Below the pieces are notes generated by a model. That model worked only from the letters and a program-made list of their open reading frames with translations, did not search any database and had not been told where the DNA came from. From positions 62,001 to 126,000 of the forward strand of contig NZ_WRPK01000007.1 in assembly GCF_009755815.1 (NCBI RefSeq): a stretch of DNA of 64,000 nucleotides. Direction: 5' to 3'. Source of the DNA: Flavisphingomonas formosensis (GTDB lineage: Bacteria > Pseudomonadota > Alphaproteobacteria > Sphingomonadales > Sphingomonadaceae). The position numbers were made by a program, and so were the translations under genes. Positions 7,602-15,412 of the stretch are shown piece after piece; positions within the stretch are counted from its first letter, which is position 1; every line of letters begins with the position of its first letter.

Positions 7602-8501
7602 TCACGCCGCCTGGCGCAGGGCGTCGGCGAGCAGCCGGAATTCCTTGTCGCGCGGGCTCCCTTTTCGCCAGGCGAGGGCGATCTTGCGGGTCGGATGCTC
7701 CGCGTCGAGCGGCCGTGCGACGATCGAGGTATCCTTCAATATGCCGGCATCCAGCGCCATTTCAGGCAGGAGCGTGACGCCGAGGCCGTTATCCACCATC
7801 TGGACGAGCGTGTGCAGCGACGTGCCGAGCATGGCCGCTTCGGCCCGCAGCTCCGGCCGGTTGCAGGCGGCGAGAGCGTGGTCCTTCAGGCAATGTCCAT
7901 CCTCCAGCAGCAGCAGTCGCGATTCGTCGATCGCGTCCGGCCGCACGCTGGCCGCGAGGCCGGCGGCGTCGCGCTCTGGAAAGGCGACGAACAGCCGGTC
8001 GTCGAACAGCTCTGCCGATTCGACCTCGCCGCAGGCGTAGGGAAGGGCGAGCAAGACGCAATCCAGCAGTCCGCGATGCAGCGAATCGCACGCCGAGGGG
8101 CTGGTTTCCTCGCGCAGGTAGAGTTTCAGCTCGGGCCAGGCGGCGCGCAGCTGGGGCAGCATGCGAGGCAGCAAGAACGGCGCGATGGTGGGGATCACGC
8201 CCATGCGCAGCTCACCCGAAAGCGGCTTGCCGGCGGCGCGGGCCATGTCGCCCAGCTCCTCCGCTTCACGCAGTACGCGGCGCGCCTTGTCAGCGATCCG
8301 CAATCCCAGCGGCGTAAACCGCACGACGCGGCGCGTGCGCTCGACCAAAGTGATCCCGATCAAGGACTCGAGCTCGCGCAGGCCGGCAGAAAGAGTCGAC
8401 TGGGTAACGAAACAGGCATCCGCGGCGCGGCCGAAATGGCCGTAATCCTTCAGCGCCACCAGATATTGGAGCTGCTTGAGGGTAGGAAGGTAGGTGCTCA
8501 T
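7602..8501 (-). CDS. oxyR: Hydrogen-peroxide sensor OxyR
   Basis: A 299-residue LysR-family regulator. The N-terminal winged helix-turn-helix ('HFGRAADACFVTQSTLSAGL', residues 22-41) precedes a periplasmic-binding-like sensor domain. Cys204 and Cys213 in 'DGHCLKDHALAACN' correspond to the redox pair 199/208 of E. coli OxyR, which form a disulfide on oxidation by peroxide and switch on target genes. It is divergent from ahpC with 111 bp between the starts, so it almost certainly controls ahpCD and itself from the shared region. The family-wide spacing of the two cysteines makes OxyR more likely than a generic LysR protein. Confidence 0.94.
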   Translation of the reverse strand: MSTYLPTLKQLQYLVALKDYGHFGRAADACFVTQSTLSAGLRELESLIGITLVERTRRVVRFTPLGLRIADKARRVLREAEELGDMARAAGKPLSGELRMGVIPTIAPFLLPRMLPQLRAAWPELKLYLREETSPSACDSLHRGLLDCVLLALPYACGEVESAELFDDRLFVAFPERDAAGLAASVRPDAIDESRLLLLEDGHCLKDHALAACNRPELRAEAAMLGTSLHTLVQMVDNGLGVTLLPEMALDAGILKDTSIVARPLDAEHPTRKIALAWRKGSPRDKEFRLLADALRQAA

Positions 8502-8514
8502 TTATCGCCTCATT

Positions 8515-8547
8515 CGATCATTGACCTTGGAATAATCAATTTGATCG
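8515..8547. promoter_or_regulatory. Candidate OxyR operator between oxyR and ahpC
   Basis: The intergenic region has nested symmetry: ATTGA-N11-TCAAT (8520-8540), which fits the T-N11-A rule of LysR regulators, inside an outer CGATCA/TGATCG pair (8515-8520 and 8542-8547). It is placed to control both divergent genes. No match to the enteric OxyR consensus is claimed; assignment rests on position and symmetry. Confidence 0.5.
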
Positions 8548-8612
8548 TTATATGCTACTCCGATACCTGCCCGTCATCCCTTCAACACCGAGCCACCCCA
8601 AGAGGAGACATC

Positions 8613-9155
8613 ATGCTCACTGTAGGCGACAAGTTCCCCGCTCTCACCCTTCCCGTCCAGCAGGGCGTCAGCGCGCTTCCCGCCGGCGAGACGATCGATA
8701 CCGGCGATACGGGCGGCAAGTGGAAGGTCGTGTTCTTCTGGCCGAAGGACTTCACCTTCATCTGCCCGACCGAGATCATCGGCTATGGCGAGCTGAAGCA
8801 GGATTTCGCCGATCGCGACGCCGTGCTGATCGGCGCCTCGACCGACACCGATTTCGTCCACTTCGCGTGGCGCAAGTCGGATGAGCGTCTCGCGGCCTGC
8901 GACTTCCCGTGGATCGCGGACAACAAGAAGCTGCTCGCGAACGCGCTCGGCATCGTCCATGAGGAAGCGGGCGTCGCTCTGCGCGCCACCTTCATCGTCG
9001 ATCCGCACAATGTGATCCAGCACGTCACGGTCAACGGCCTCAACCAGGGCCGCAACCCGGCCGAGGCGATCCGCGTGCTCGACGCGCTGCAGACCGACGA
9101 GCTCTGCCCCTGCAACTGGCAGCAGGGCGAGGAAGTTCTGAAGCCGGCGGCCTAA
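8613..9155 (+). CDS. ahpC: Peroxiredoxin AhpC
   Basis: A 180-residue typical 2-Cys peroxiredoxin that reduces H2O2, organic peroxides and peroxynitrite in the cytoplasm. The peroxidatic Cys51 is in 'DFTFICPTE', and the resolving cysteine is in 'DELCPCNW' (Cys165, with Cys167 next to it). The extra cysteine and the AhpD partner match the mycobacterial-type AhpC/AhpD pair rather than the AhpF-dependent enteric enzyme. The ATG at 8613 follows a clear AGAGGAG ribosome site. It is divergent from oxyR and 85 bp ahead of ahpD. Confidence 0.95.
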   Translation: MLTVGDKFPALTLPVQQGVSALPAGETIDTGDTGGKWKVVFFWPKDFTFICPTEIIGYGELKQDFADRDAVLIGASTDTDFVHFAWRKSDERLAACDFPWIADNKKLLANALGIVHEEAGVALRATFIVDPHNVIQHVTVNGLNQGRNPAEAIRVLDALQTDELCPCNWQQGEEVLKPAA

Positions 9156-9186
9156 CAGCCCCCGGGCCGACCAGGCTTCACGTCGA

Positions 9187-9221
9187 GGGGCGCGGAGGAA
9201 TTCAGACTCCGCGCCCCTTTT
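9187..9221 (+). terminator. Hairpin plus U-tract between ahpC and ahpD
   Basis: A perfect 11-bp GC-rich stem (9187-9197 with 9207-9217) is followed by TTTT. It has full intrinsic-terminator form yet lies between two genes that should be co-expressed, so it may act as a partial terminator that lowers ahpD relative to ahpC. Confidence 0.75.
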
Positions 9222-9240
9222 CTATTTCAAGGAGACCGAC

Positions 9241-9762
9241 ATGTCGCTGAAGGCATTTGCCGACACGCTTCCCGATTTCGCCAAGGACCTGCGCCTCAAC
9301 GTCAGCTCGCTGCTCAATGACGCGGCGCTCGGCGACCAGCGCAAATATGGCCTGCTGCTCGCCTGCGCGCACGGCACCGGCTACAAGCCGATCGTCGAGG
9401 CCGCGGAGGCCGAGGCGGAAGGCAAGCTCTCGCCCGACGCGGCCAATGCGGCGCGCGCGGCTGCGGCGATCATGGCGATGAACAACGTCTATTACCGCTT
9501 CACCCACCTCGCCTCGAACAAGGAATATTCCACCCTGCCGGCGAAGCTGCGCATGAACGTGATCGGCTCGCCCGGCATCGACAAGGCCGATTTCGAGCTG
9601 TTCAGCCTCGCCGTCTCGGCGATGAACGGGTGCGGCATGTGCATCGACAGCCATGAGAAGGTGCTGCGCCAGCACGGCGTGAACAGCGAGATCATCCAGA
9701 CCAGCGCGCGCGTCGCCTCGGTGATCAAGGCGGTCGCGACCGTCCACAGCGCGGTGGCCTGA
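9241..9762 (+). CDS. ahpD: AhpC partner AhpD
   Basis: A 173-residue all-helical CMD-family protein with thioredoxin-like activity that re-reduces oxidised AhpC. The active-site Cys131-x-x-Cys134 and His138 are in 'NGCGMCIDSH', with Glu residues nearby as in mycobacterial AhpD. Its position right after ahpC and a good AAGGAG ribosome site support the pairing. No ahpF is present, so AhpD, probably fed by a lipoamide dehydrogenase and succinyltransferase as in Mycobacterium, is the likely electron route. Confidence 0.94.
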   Translation: MSLKAFADTLPDFAKDLRLNVSSLLNDAALGDQRKYGLLLACAHGTGYKPIVEAAEAEAEGKLSPDAANAARAAAAIMAMNNVYYRFTHLASNKEYSTLPAKLRMNVIGSPGIDKADFELFSLAVSAMNGCGMCIDSHEKVLRQHGVNSEIIQTSARVASVIKAVATVHSAVA

Positions 9763-9773
9763 GGGCGATCGAA

Positions 9774-9802
9774 TTCATCCTCCCCGGAACGGGGAGGATG
9801 AA
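9774..9802. terminator. Bidirectional-type hairpin after ahpD
   Basis: TTCATCCTCCCC and GGGGAGGATGAA form a perfect 12-bp stem around a 5-base loop, 11 bp after the ahpD stop. The tcctcccc core recurs in other gaps of this window (18574-18722), so it is also a member of a dispersed palindrome family. Confidence 0.7.
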
Positions 9803-9894
9803 GGGGTGTCCCCCCAATTCCGCCCGGCCTCTGGCGTTTTGGCGATGTGCGCCCTACATGCCGTTTTTATAAGGGTCGTTGAGGGAGACCGCCG

Positions 9895-10599
9895 GTGTTC
9901 AGCGGACTTGTCGCCTATCTGGATTCGGTTAAGGCGCGCGATCCGGCGCCGCGCTCGCGCTGGGAAATTCTGCTCTATCCGGGCGTGCTTGCGCTCGGCC
10001 TGCACCGTATCGCGCATTGGCTGTTCAGCGGCGAGCTATATTTTCTCGCACGGCTGGTGAACCATATCTCCCGCTTCCTGACCGCGATCGACATTCACCC
10101 CGGCGCCAAGATCGGGCGCAACTTCTTCATCGATCATGGCTTCACCGTGATCGGTGAAACCGCGGTGATCGGCGACAACGTGACCATCTATCAGTGCGTG
10201 ACGCTCGGTGGCACCAACCCGGCCAATGGCGTTGCCGGCAAGCGGCACCCGACGATCGAGGACGACGTGATCATCGGATCGGGCGCACAGGTGCTCGGCC
10301 CGATCACCGTTGCACCGCGCTCGCGGATCGGTGCCAATGCGGTGGTGACGCGCGACGTGCCCGAAGGCGCGGTGATGACCGGGATCCCGGCACGTCCCAC
10401 GCTGGTCGACGCGCAGGAATATCAGAAAGGTTTCGTGCCCTACGGTACGCCATGCAGCGAGCGTTTCGATCCGCAGACGCAGCAGCTGGAACTGCTCAAA
10501 TGCGAGGTGGAGACGCTTCGCAACAGGCTGGCCCTGCTGATCGAGGAACGCGACGCCCGTTCCGAGGAGCCGGCCAAGAACAGGCAGACCATCGCCTGA
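9895..10599 (+). CDS. cysE: Serine O-acetyltransferase (EpsC type)
   Basis: A 234-residue enzyme that acetylates serine with acetyl-CoA in the first step of cysteine synthesis. The N-terminal helical part (about 1-55) leads into a left-handed beta-helix of hexapeptide repeats (about 60-165), with 'DIHPGAKIGRNFFIDH' and 'GETAVIGDNVTIYQCVTLGG' carrying the catalytic His and the CoA-binding turns. The C-terminal 40 residues are a charged helix. The start is a GTG after GGGAGA. It is followed one base later by the DUF2794 gene, suggesting a two-gene unit. Confidence 0.9.
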   Translation: MFSGLVAYLDSVKARDPAPRSRWEILLYPGVLALGLHRIAHWLFSGELYFLARLVNHISRFLTAIDIHPGAKIGRNFFIDHGFTVIGETAVIGDNVTIYQCVTLGGTNPANGVAGKRHPTIEDDVIIGSGAQVLGPITVAPRSRIGANAVVTRDVPEGAVMTGIPARPTLVDAQEYQKGFVPYGTPCSERFDPQTQQLELLKCEVETLRNRLALLIEERDARSEEPAKNRQTIA

Positions 10600-10600
10600 T

Positions 10601-10948
10601 ATGGGGGTCGTAACGCCTTTCCCGACCGCCGGCGGACAGCAGCCGAGTCAGGTCGGTTTCGATCGCGCGGAACTCACCCGCATTCTGGATCTCTATGGAC
10701 GCATGGTCGCTGCCGGCCACTGGCGTGATTATTCGGTCAGCTTCGATCGCGATGCCGCGGTGTTCTGCGCCTATCGCCGCGCCGCCGAACGACCGGAATA
10801 TCGAATCGAGAAACGCCCTGCACTGCGCAATCGGCAAGGCATGTGGGCATTGGTCGGGGAAGCCGGCGCCATCCTCCGCCGCGGGCATGAGCTCGGTCCG
10901 GTGCTGGCGCCGGTGGAGCGCAAGCTCATGAAGCTGGTAGCGGAATAG
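10601..10948 (+). CDS. DUF2794 family protein
   Basis: A 115-residue protein of a small alphaproteobacterial family of unknown function. Conserved-looking features include 'LTRILDLYGRMVAAGHWRDY' (about 25-44) and the C-terminal 'LAPVERKLMKLV'. It is soluble with no signal peptide. The start codon lies directly after the cysE stop, so it is probably translated from the same transcript. Family membership is recognised by overall sequence impression; no activity can be assigned. Confidence 0.8.
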   Translation: MGVVTPFPTAGGQQPSQVGFDRAELTRILDLYGRMVAAGHWRDYSVSFDRDAAVFCAYRRAAERPEYRIEKRPALRNRQGMWALVGEAGAILRRGHELGPVLAPVERKLMKLVAE

Positions 10949-10986
10949 GTCGACGTCGATCCTCCCAGGGAGAGGATCAAGGGAAA

Positions 10987-11685
10987 TCAAGCCGCTGCCT
11001 CGGCGTCCAGCGCGTAGCCGGCCGAGCGTACCGTCCGGATGATGTCGGGGCGATTGCCTTCGTTGATCGCCTTGCGGAGGCGGCGGATGTGCACGTCCAC
11101 GGTGCGCGGCTCGATGTCCGAATCGCGCCCCCAGACCGAGTCCAGCAAACGTTCGCGCGAAAAGACGCGGCCGGGGTGCTCCAGGAAATGCCGGAGCAGA
11201 CGGAATTCGGTCGGGCCCAGCGGCACGGTCGCGCCGTCGCGGCGGACCTTGTGGCTCACCGTATCCATTTCGATGTCGGCATAAGCGAGGCGCTCGCCTG
11301 CCAGTGCGGGGCGGACGCGGCGCAGCACCGCGCCGACGCGGGCGACGAGCTCGCGCGGGCTGAAGGGCTTGGTGACATAATCGTCCGCGCCGGTTTCCAG
11401 GCCGCGGACGCGATCCTCCTCCTCGCCGCGCGCCGTGAGCATGATGATCGGAACATTGGCCGTGTCCGCCATCCGCCGCAGGCGGCGGCATACCTCGATG
11501 CCGGAAAGGCTTTCGACCATCCAATCGAGCAGGACCAGGTCCGGCGGGGATTCCTGGGCAAGCAGGAGAGCCTCCTCGCCATCCGCCGTATGCTCGACCT
11601 CGAATTCCTCGCGCCGGAAATGCCAGAGCAACAGCTCGGACAGCGCCGCATCGTCCTCAACGAGAAGCAACCTACCACGAGTCAT
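10987..11685 (-). CDS. phoB: Phosphate response regulator PhoB
   Basis: A 232-residue OmpR-type response regulator. The receiver domain has acidic 'EDD' at 10-12, phospho-acceptor Asp54 ('LVLLDWMVE') and Lys in 'DDYVTKPFS'. The C-terminal winged helix (about 135-228) contains 'EPRTVDVHIRRLRKAI'. PhoB binds PHO boxes and induces phosphate-scavenging genes when phosphorylated by PhoR. It is last in the phoR-phoU-phoB series, starting 3 bp after the phoU stop, so it is clearly co-transcribed with phoU. Confidence 0.93.
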   Translation of the reverse strand: MTRGRLLLVEDDAALSELLLWHFRREEFEVEHTADGEEALLLAQESPPDLVLLDWMVESLSGIEVCRRLRRMADTANVPIIMLTARGEEEDRVRGLETGADDYVTKPFSPRELVARVGAVLRRVRPALAGERLAYADIEMDTVSHKVRRDGATVPLGPTEFRLLRHFLEHPGRVFSRERLLDSVWGRDSDIEPRTVDVHIRRLRKAINEGNRPDIIRTVRSAGYALDAEAAA

Positions 11686-11688
11686 GCG

Positions 11689-12402
11689 TTATACCCGCTC
11701 TGCTGCCAACATGTCCTCGCCGCGCGGGCGATCCGGAAGAATCTGGCCGGTCGCGGCAAAATAGACCATCTCCGCGAGATTGGTGGCGTGATCGCCGATC
11801 CGCTCGAGATTCTTCGCGATGAAGAGCAGATGGGCGGAAGGCGTGATGTTCTGCGGGCTTTCCATCATGCAGGTCAGCAGAGCGCGGAACAGGCTATTGT
11901 AGAAATCGTCGACGGCCTTGTCCTGCATGCTGACGTCCAGCGCCTTCTGCGCATCGCGCGCCGCGAAGGCGTCGAGCGCGTCATGCACCATGTCCGCGGC
12001 GGCGCGTCCCATCGCCGGCAGGATCGCCATGGGCTCGATGCTCTTGGCGTCCTGGATGATCGGCACGCGCTTGGCGATATTCTTGGCGTAATCGCCGATG
12101 CGCTCGATGATGCCAGCAATCTTCAGCGCGGCGAGCGCCTCGCGCAGATCATCGGCGACCGGTCCGCGCAGCGCGATCAGGCGCAGCACCTGCCGCTCCA
12201 CCTCGACCTCGAGTATGTCGATCTTGCGGTCTTCCTCGACGACGCGGGCCGCGGCGTCGAGATCGCGACGCATCAGCGCCTGCACCGATTCGGCTATCGC
12301 GGCTTCGGCCCGGCCGCCCATCTCGGAAACCAGCGCTCGCAGCTGGCCCATGTCGTTGTCGAAGGCAGAAACGGTATGTGCATTGCCGTTGGGCATCGTC
12401 AT
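11689..12402 (-). CDS. phoU: Phosphate signalling protein PhoU
   Basis: A 237-residue all-helical protein made of two PhoU repeats (about 15-105 and 120-215). Each has the E/D-x3-D metal-binding pattern, seen as 'RDLDAAARVVEEDRKID' and 'ERIGDYAKNIAKR', with 'ERIGDHATNLAE' in the second repeat. PhoU links the Pst transporter to PhoR and keeps PhoB inactive when phosphate is ample. It lies 39 bp after the phoR stop with no pst genes between. Confidence 0.93.
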   Translation of the reverse strand: MTMPNGNAHTVSAFDNDMGQLRALVSEMGGRAEAAIAESVQALMRRDLDAAARVVEEDRKIDILEVEVERQVLRLIALRGPVADDLREALAALKIAGIIERIGDYAKNIAKRVPIIQDAKSIEPMAILPAMGRAAADMVHDALDAFAARDAQKALDVSMQDKAVDDFYNSLFRALLTCMMESPQNITPSAHLLFIAKNLERIGDHATNLAEMVYFAATGQILPDRPRGEDMLAAERV

Positions 12403-12441
12403 TCACTCCAAGGGGCGCATGCCCCGGTAGATATCAGTCGG

Positions 12442-13743
12442 CTATGCCGTTCCGGCAATCCCGCTAAGGCCGTTCCGATTCGTCTCTGTTGCATTTGCAT
12501 TACGGTTTGATGACGAAGCGGGCGCCGCCGGAAGCAGCACCGTCACCGTCGTGCCCTCGCCGACCACGCTATCGATATCCAGCCGCCCGCGATGGCGTTC
12601 CACGATATGCTTGACGATGGCGAGTCCGAGCCCGGTTCCGCCGAGCGAGCGGCTGCGCCCCGCATCGACGCGGTAGAAGCGCTCGGTAAGGCGGGGCAGA
12701 TGCTCGGGCGCGACGCCTTCGCCCTGATCGGCCACGGTCAGCCGCACCATGCCGCTTGGCGCGGTATCGAGCGAGACGCGGACGGGGGTGCCGGGACGGC
12801 CATATTTCAGCGCATTGCCGATCAGATTGTAGAGGAGCTGGGAGAGCTGCGCCCGATCGCCGATGACGTCGGCGGTGTGCGGCGCGGCGTCTATGCGCAC
12901 CCGCTCGTCGACGTCCTGGCGCGACGCCCGCATCGAATCGCGTACCTCCTGCGCCAGCGGCAGCAATGCCTGCGGATCGTGCGGCACGCTGTATTTCTCC
13001 GCCTCGATTCGCGAGAGCGACATGAGGTCGTCGACGAGCTGCTGCATCCGCTTCGCTTCGCGGAACATGATCTTGAGGAAGCGCGCCCGCGTCACCTCGT
13101 CATTGCCCGCCTTGCCGTCCTCCAGCGTCTCGATGAAACCGAGCAAGGTGGCGAGCGGCGTGCGCAGCTCGTGGCTTGCATTGGCGACGAAATCGACTCG
13201 CATCCGCTCGGTGGCATAGGTTGCGGTGCGGTCGACCAGGCGGACGAGACGATTGCCGCCGCGTAGCTGATGCATCACCAGCTGCCATTGCCGTTCGCGC
13301 TCGCCGACGCCGACGACGTCGATCGCGATCCGCCACGCGGCCTCGCTGGAGGAAGTACGTCCGGTCAACCGTTCCGCCGCCGCCGGGTGGCGGATCGCAA
13401 GGCGGATATCCTCACCCACGATATGCGCGCCGAGCAAGGTACGCGCCGCGGCGTTCGCGTGCTTCACCAGCCGCCCTTCGACGAGCAGCATGGGATCGTC
13501 GACCGCCTCGATCAGTTCGTCGATTCCGGGGGGCAGCGAGGACAAGGCAATGGGTGGAGGTGGTGCTGCCACGGATTCCTCGTCGCGCCGACGGGAGATA
13601 ACCGCGAACAATGCGGTCAGCAGGCCGGTGAGCAGGGTGATCGCCGCCACGACGCTCGACTCTCCTGCGAGCGCGGCACCAATGGTGCCTCCAACGAGCA
13701 GTAGCAGGGCGATAATTGCGAAAATCGGATCGATGCGTGTCAT
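12442..13743 (-). CDS. phoR: Phosphate sensor histidine kinase PhoR
   Basis: A 433-residue membrane histidine kinase. Two N-terminal hydrophobic segments (about 7-26 and 32-50) are followed by a PAS-like region (about 72-175). The HisKA box has His191 in 'FVANASHELRTPLATLL', and the ATPase domain has N ('LIGNALKYG'), G1 ('VADQGEGVAPE') and G2 ('GGTGLGLAIVKH') boxes. It phosphorylates PhoB under phosphate limitation. The gene is divergent from the HprK-related operon, sharing about 97 bp of upstream sequence. Confidence 0.92.
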   Translation of the reverse strand: MTRIDPIFAIIALLLLVGGTIGAALAGESSVVAAITLLTGLLTALFAVISRRRDEESVAAPPPPIALSSLPPGIDELIEAVDDPMLLVEGRLVKHANAAARTLLGAHIVGEDIRLAIRHPAAAERLTGRTSSSEAAWRIAIDVVGVGERERQWQLVMHQLRGGNRLVRLVDRTATYATERMRVDFVANASHELRTPLATLLGFIETLEDGKAGNDEVTRARFLKIMFREAKRMQQLVDDLMSLSRIEAEKYSVPHDPQALLPLAQEVRDSMRASRQDVDERVRIDAAPHTADVIGDRAQLSQLLYNLIGNALKYGRPGTPVRVSLDTAPSGMVRLTVADQGEGVAPEHLPRLTERFYRVDAGRSRSLGGTGLGLAIVKHIVERHRGRLDIDSVVGEGTTVTVLLPAAPASSSNRNANATETNRNGLSGIAGTA

Positions 13744-13840
13744 GTCACCGACTTTCTACGCTTCTAATGTTACGGGTTCCATTCGCTCGCCTTCATTTCC
13801 TTTTACGAATATGTAAGGGAAGTGCGGGCAGGAGGAAGGC

Positions 13841-14257
13841 ATGGACGAGCCCGATCAGGATCAGCCGGAGGAAGCGGCCGGCGGCGCGGCGCCGACACGG
13901 CGGCATCTGCTGATGCTCGGCGCGGTTTCCGCGTCCGCGGTGGTAACCATCCGGCCTGCGCTGGCGAATACGCTCGGATCGGTGCTGACCTGCGAGATCC
14001 CCGTGCCGGACCGGAGCCTTTCGGCCAATTATATCGCGTCGGACGGATCGCTGGTGCCTTCCGACACGCCGGGCGCCTTCCCGCCGGCACCGATGCCGTT
14101 CAAGGGCGAGGATGTGAAGGCGGCGCTCCGCTACGGCCGTTCGCTGCCGGGCACCGATTACGCGCAGAGCCGCGCCTACACCAATTATATCCGCCGCCTG
14201 CAGCGCGGCATGAGCGGCTTCACCTGCTACGCCTCGCTGCAGATGCCGCAGCGCTGA
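13841..14257 (+). CDS. Small Tat-leader protein of HprK-related operon
   Basis: A 138-residue protein of unknown function, first of a four-gene operon. Its N-terminus has a twin-arginine leader: acidic and Pro-rich start, 'PTRRHLLMLG' at 18-27, a hydrophobic stretch and likely cleavage after 'RPALA' (residue 42). The mature part of about 96 residues has two cysteines (51 in 'LTCEIPVP' and one near 131 in 'GFTCYASLQMP') and a Tyr/Arg-rich middle. A strong AGGAGG site precedes the ATG. By position it is the natural candidate substrate or product precursor of the PqqD-like, kinase and nucleotidyltransferase proteins downstream, but this is inference. Confidence 0.7.
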   Translation: MDEPDQDQPEEAAGGAAPTRRHLLMLGAVSASAVVTIRPALANTLGSVLTCEIPVPDRSLSANYIASDGSLVPSDTPGAFPPAPMPFKGEDVKAALRYGRSLPGTDYAQSRAYTNYIRRLQRGMSGFTCYASLQMPQR

Positions 14258-14267
14258 ACCGCGCCCG

Positions 14268-14549
14268 GTGACCGGGCCGGTCTATCGCGCCGATTCACCG
14301 GCGCTGCGTCTTACGATCGAGCTGGAGGGGCTGACCCTCGTCTATCATCGCCCATCCGGGACCACGCATGTGCTGGGGCCGCCCGCGCCTGAACTGCTCG
14401 CCGCGCTGGCGGAAGGACCGGCCGATATCGCCGAGATGGTGCGCCGCCTGCAGCGCCTGCACGATCTGGACGGCGGAGGCGGCATCGAGCCGGTGATCGC
14501 GGCGCGGCTCGAAGAACTCGAAGCGGCGGGGCTGGTCCACCGGGGATGA
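14268..14549 (+). CDS. PqqD-like peptide chaperone, HPr-rel-A type
   Basis: A 93-residue PqqD-family protein beginning with GTG. PqqD-like proteins bind the leader of a precursor peptide and present it to a modifying enzyme. The winged-helix fold is suggested by 'LEGLTLVYHRPSGTTHVLGP' (about 18-37) and the final 'LEELEAAGLVHRG'. It starts 10 bp after the Tat-leader gene and overlaps the kinase gene by 4 bp. This company (PqqD-like, HprK-related kinase, nucleotidyltransferase) is what NCBI-type families call the HPr-rel-A system; its target is not established. Confidence 0.8.
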   Translation: MTGPVYRADSPALRLTIELEGLTLVYHRPSGTTHVLGPPAPELLAALAEGPADIAEMVRRLQRLHDLDGGGGIEPVIAARLEELEAAGLVHRG

Positions 14550-15412
14550 GATACAGGCTGTCGCTGAAGGTCGGGCCGATCGGTTTTCGCATCGGCTCCG
14601 CATGGCCCGGGCCGATCGCGGCCTTGCGCGGCCTCTATGCCGGCTATCCCGGGCCAGACGACGGCATCGCCGATTTCACCGTGCGGCTGGAGCCTGAGCG
14701 GCCCTGGCGCCGCTGGCTGCGTCCGTCCGTCGCGATCCATGGCGATCACATGCTGCCGGATGCCGCGCCGCTGGCGCTCGCCCACGGGCTGCTCGCCGCG
14801 GAAATGGGGATGAACCTGCAGATGGCGCTGGGCCTGCGCCGCTATCTGTTGCTGCACGCTTCGGCGGTAGAGCGCGATGGGCGCGCGCTGGTGATGACGG
14901 GCGAATCCGGGGCTGGCAAATCGACGCTCGCGGCCCTGCTGGGCGAACGCGGCTGGCGCCTGATGGGCGACGAGTTCGCGCTGCTCGATCCGGCGAGTGG
15001 AGCGCTCCATCCTTTCCCGCGCGCGGTGAGCCTGAAGAACAGCGCGATCGCGCTGATGGCGGCAGACGTGCCGGAGGATCGCTTCGGGCCGGTGCTGGAA
15101 GATACGCCGAAGGGCCGCATCCGCCATCTGCGGCCGCGCGCCGACGCGATCGCGCGCATGGCCGATCCGGCTACGCCCGCGCTGATCCTTTTCCCGCGTT
15201 ACGGCCATGCCAGGGCGATACGGCCGATCGGCCCGGCCGAAGTGTTCGTCCGGCTGACGCAGGCATCGACCAACTATGTCTCGCTCGGCGAGGCGGGGTT
15301 TCGCGCGCTCACCGGCCTGGTTGCCGCCACGCCGGCCTGCGCGATCGACTATCCCGATACCGAGGCTGCGGTATCGCTGGTCGAGACCCTCTGGGCAAAT
15401 CTGGACTCGTGA
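14546..15412 (+). CDS. HPr-kinase-related kinase A
   Basis: A 288-residue protein related to the catalytic domain of HPr kinase/phosphorylase. A Walker A loop 'TGESGAGKST' at 118-127 follows 'LLLHASAVERDG', the typical HprK strand and turn, and a later 'DEFALLD' supplies the acidic metal site. There is no HprK N-terminal domain, and the window has no PTS genes, so HPr is unlikely to be the substrate. Related kinases in lasso-peptide clusters phosphorylate the peptide. The ATG overlaps the PqqD-like stop and its own stop overlaps the next start, implying tight translational coupling. Confidence 0.88.
   Translation: MRYRLSLKVGPIGFRIGSAWPGPIAALRGLYAGYPGPDDGIADFTVRLEPERPWRRWLRPSVAIHGDHMLPDAAPLALAHGLLAAEMGMNLQMALGLRRYLLLHASAVERDGRALVMTGESGAGKSTLAALLGERGWRLMGDEFALLDPASGALHPFPRAVSLKNSAIALMAADVPEDRFGPVLEDTPKGRIRHLRPRADAIARMADPATPALILFPRYGHARAIRPIGPAEVFVRLTQASTNYVSLGEAGFRALTGLVAATPACAIDYPDTEAAVSLVETLWANLDS

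Noticed and set aside
13744-13840. PHO box between phoR and the HprK-related operon
   Set aside because: I looked for two CTGTCAT-like repeats 11 bp apart and found only a single partial GTCATGTCAC at the phoR start.
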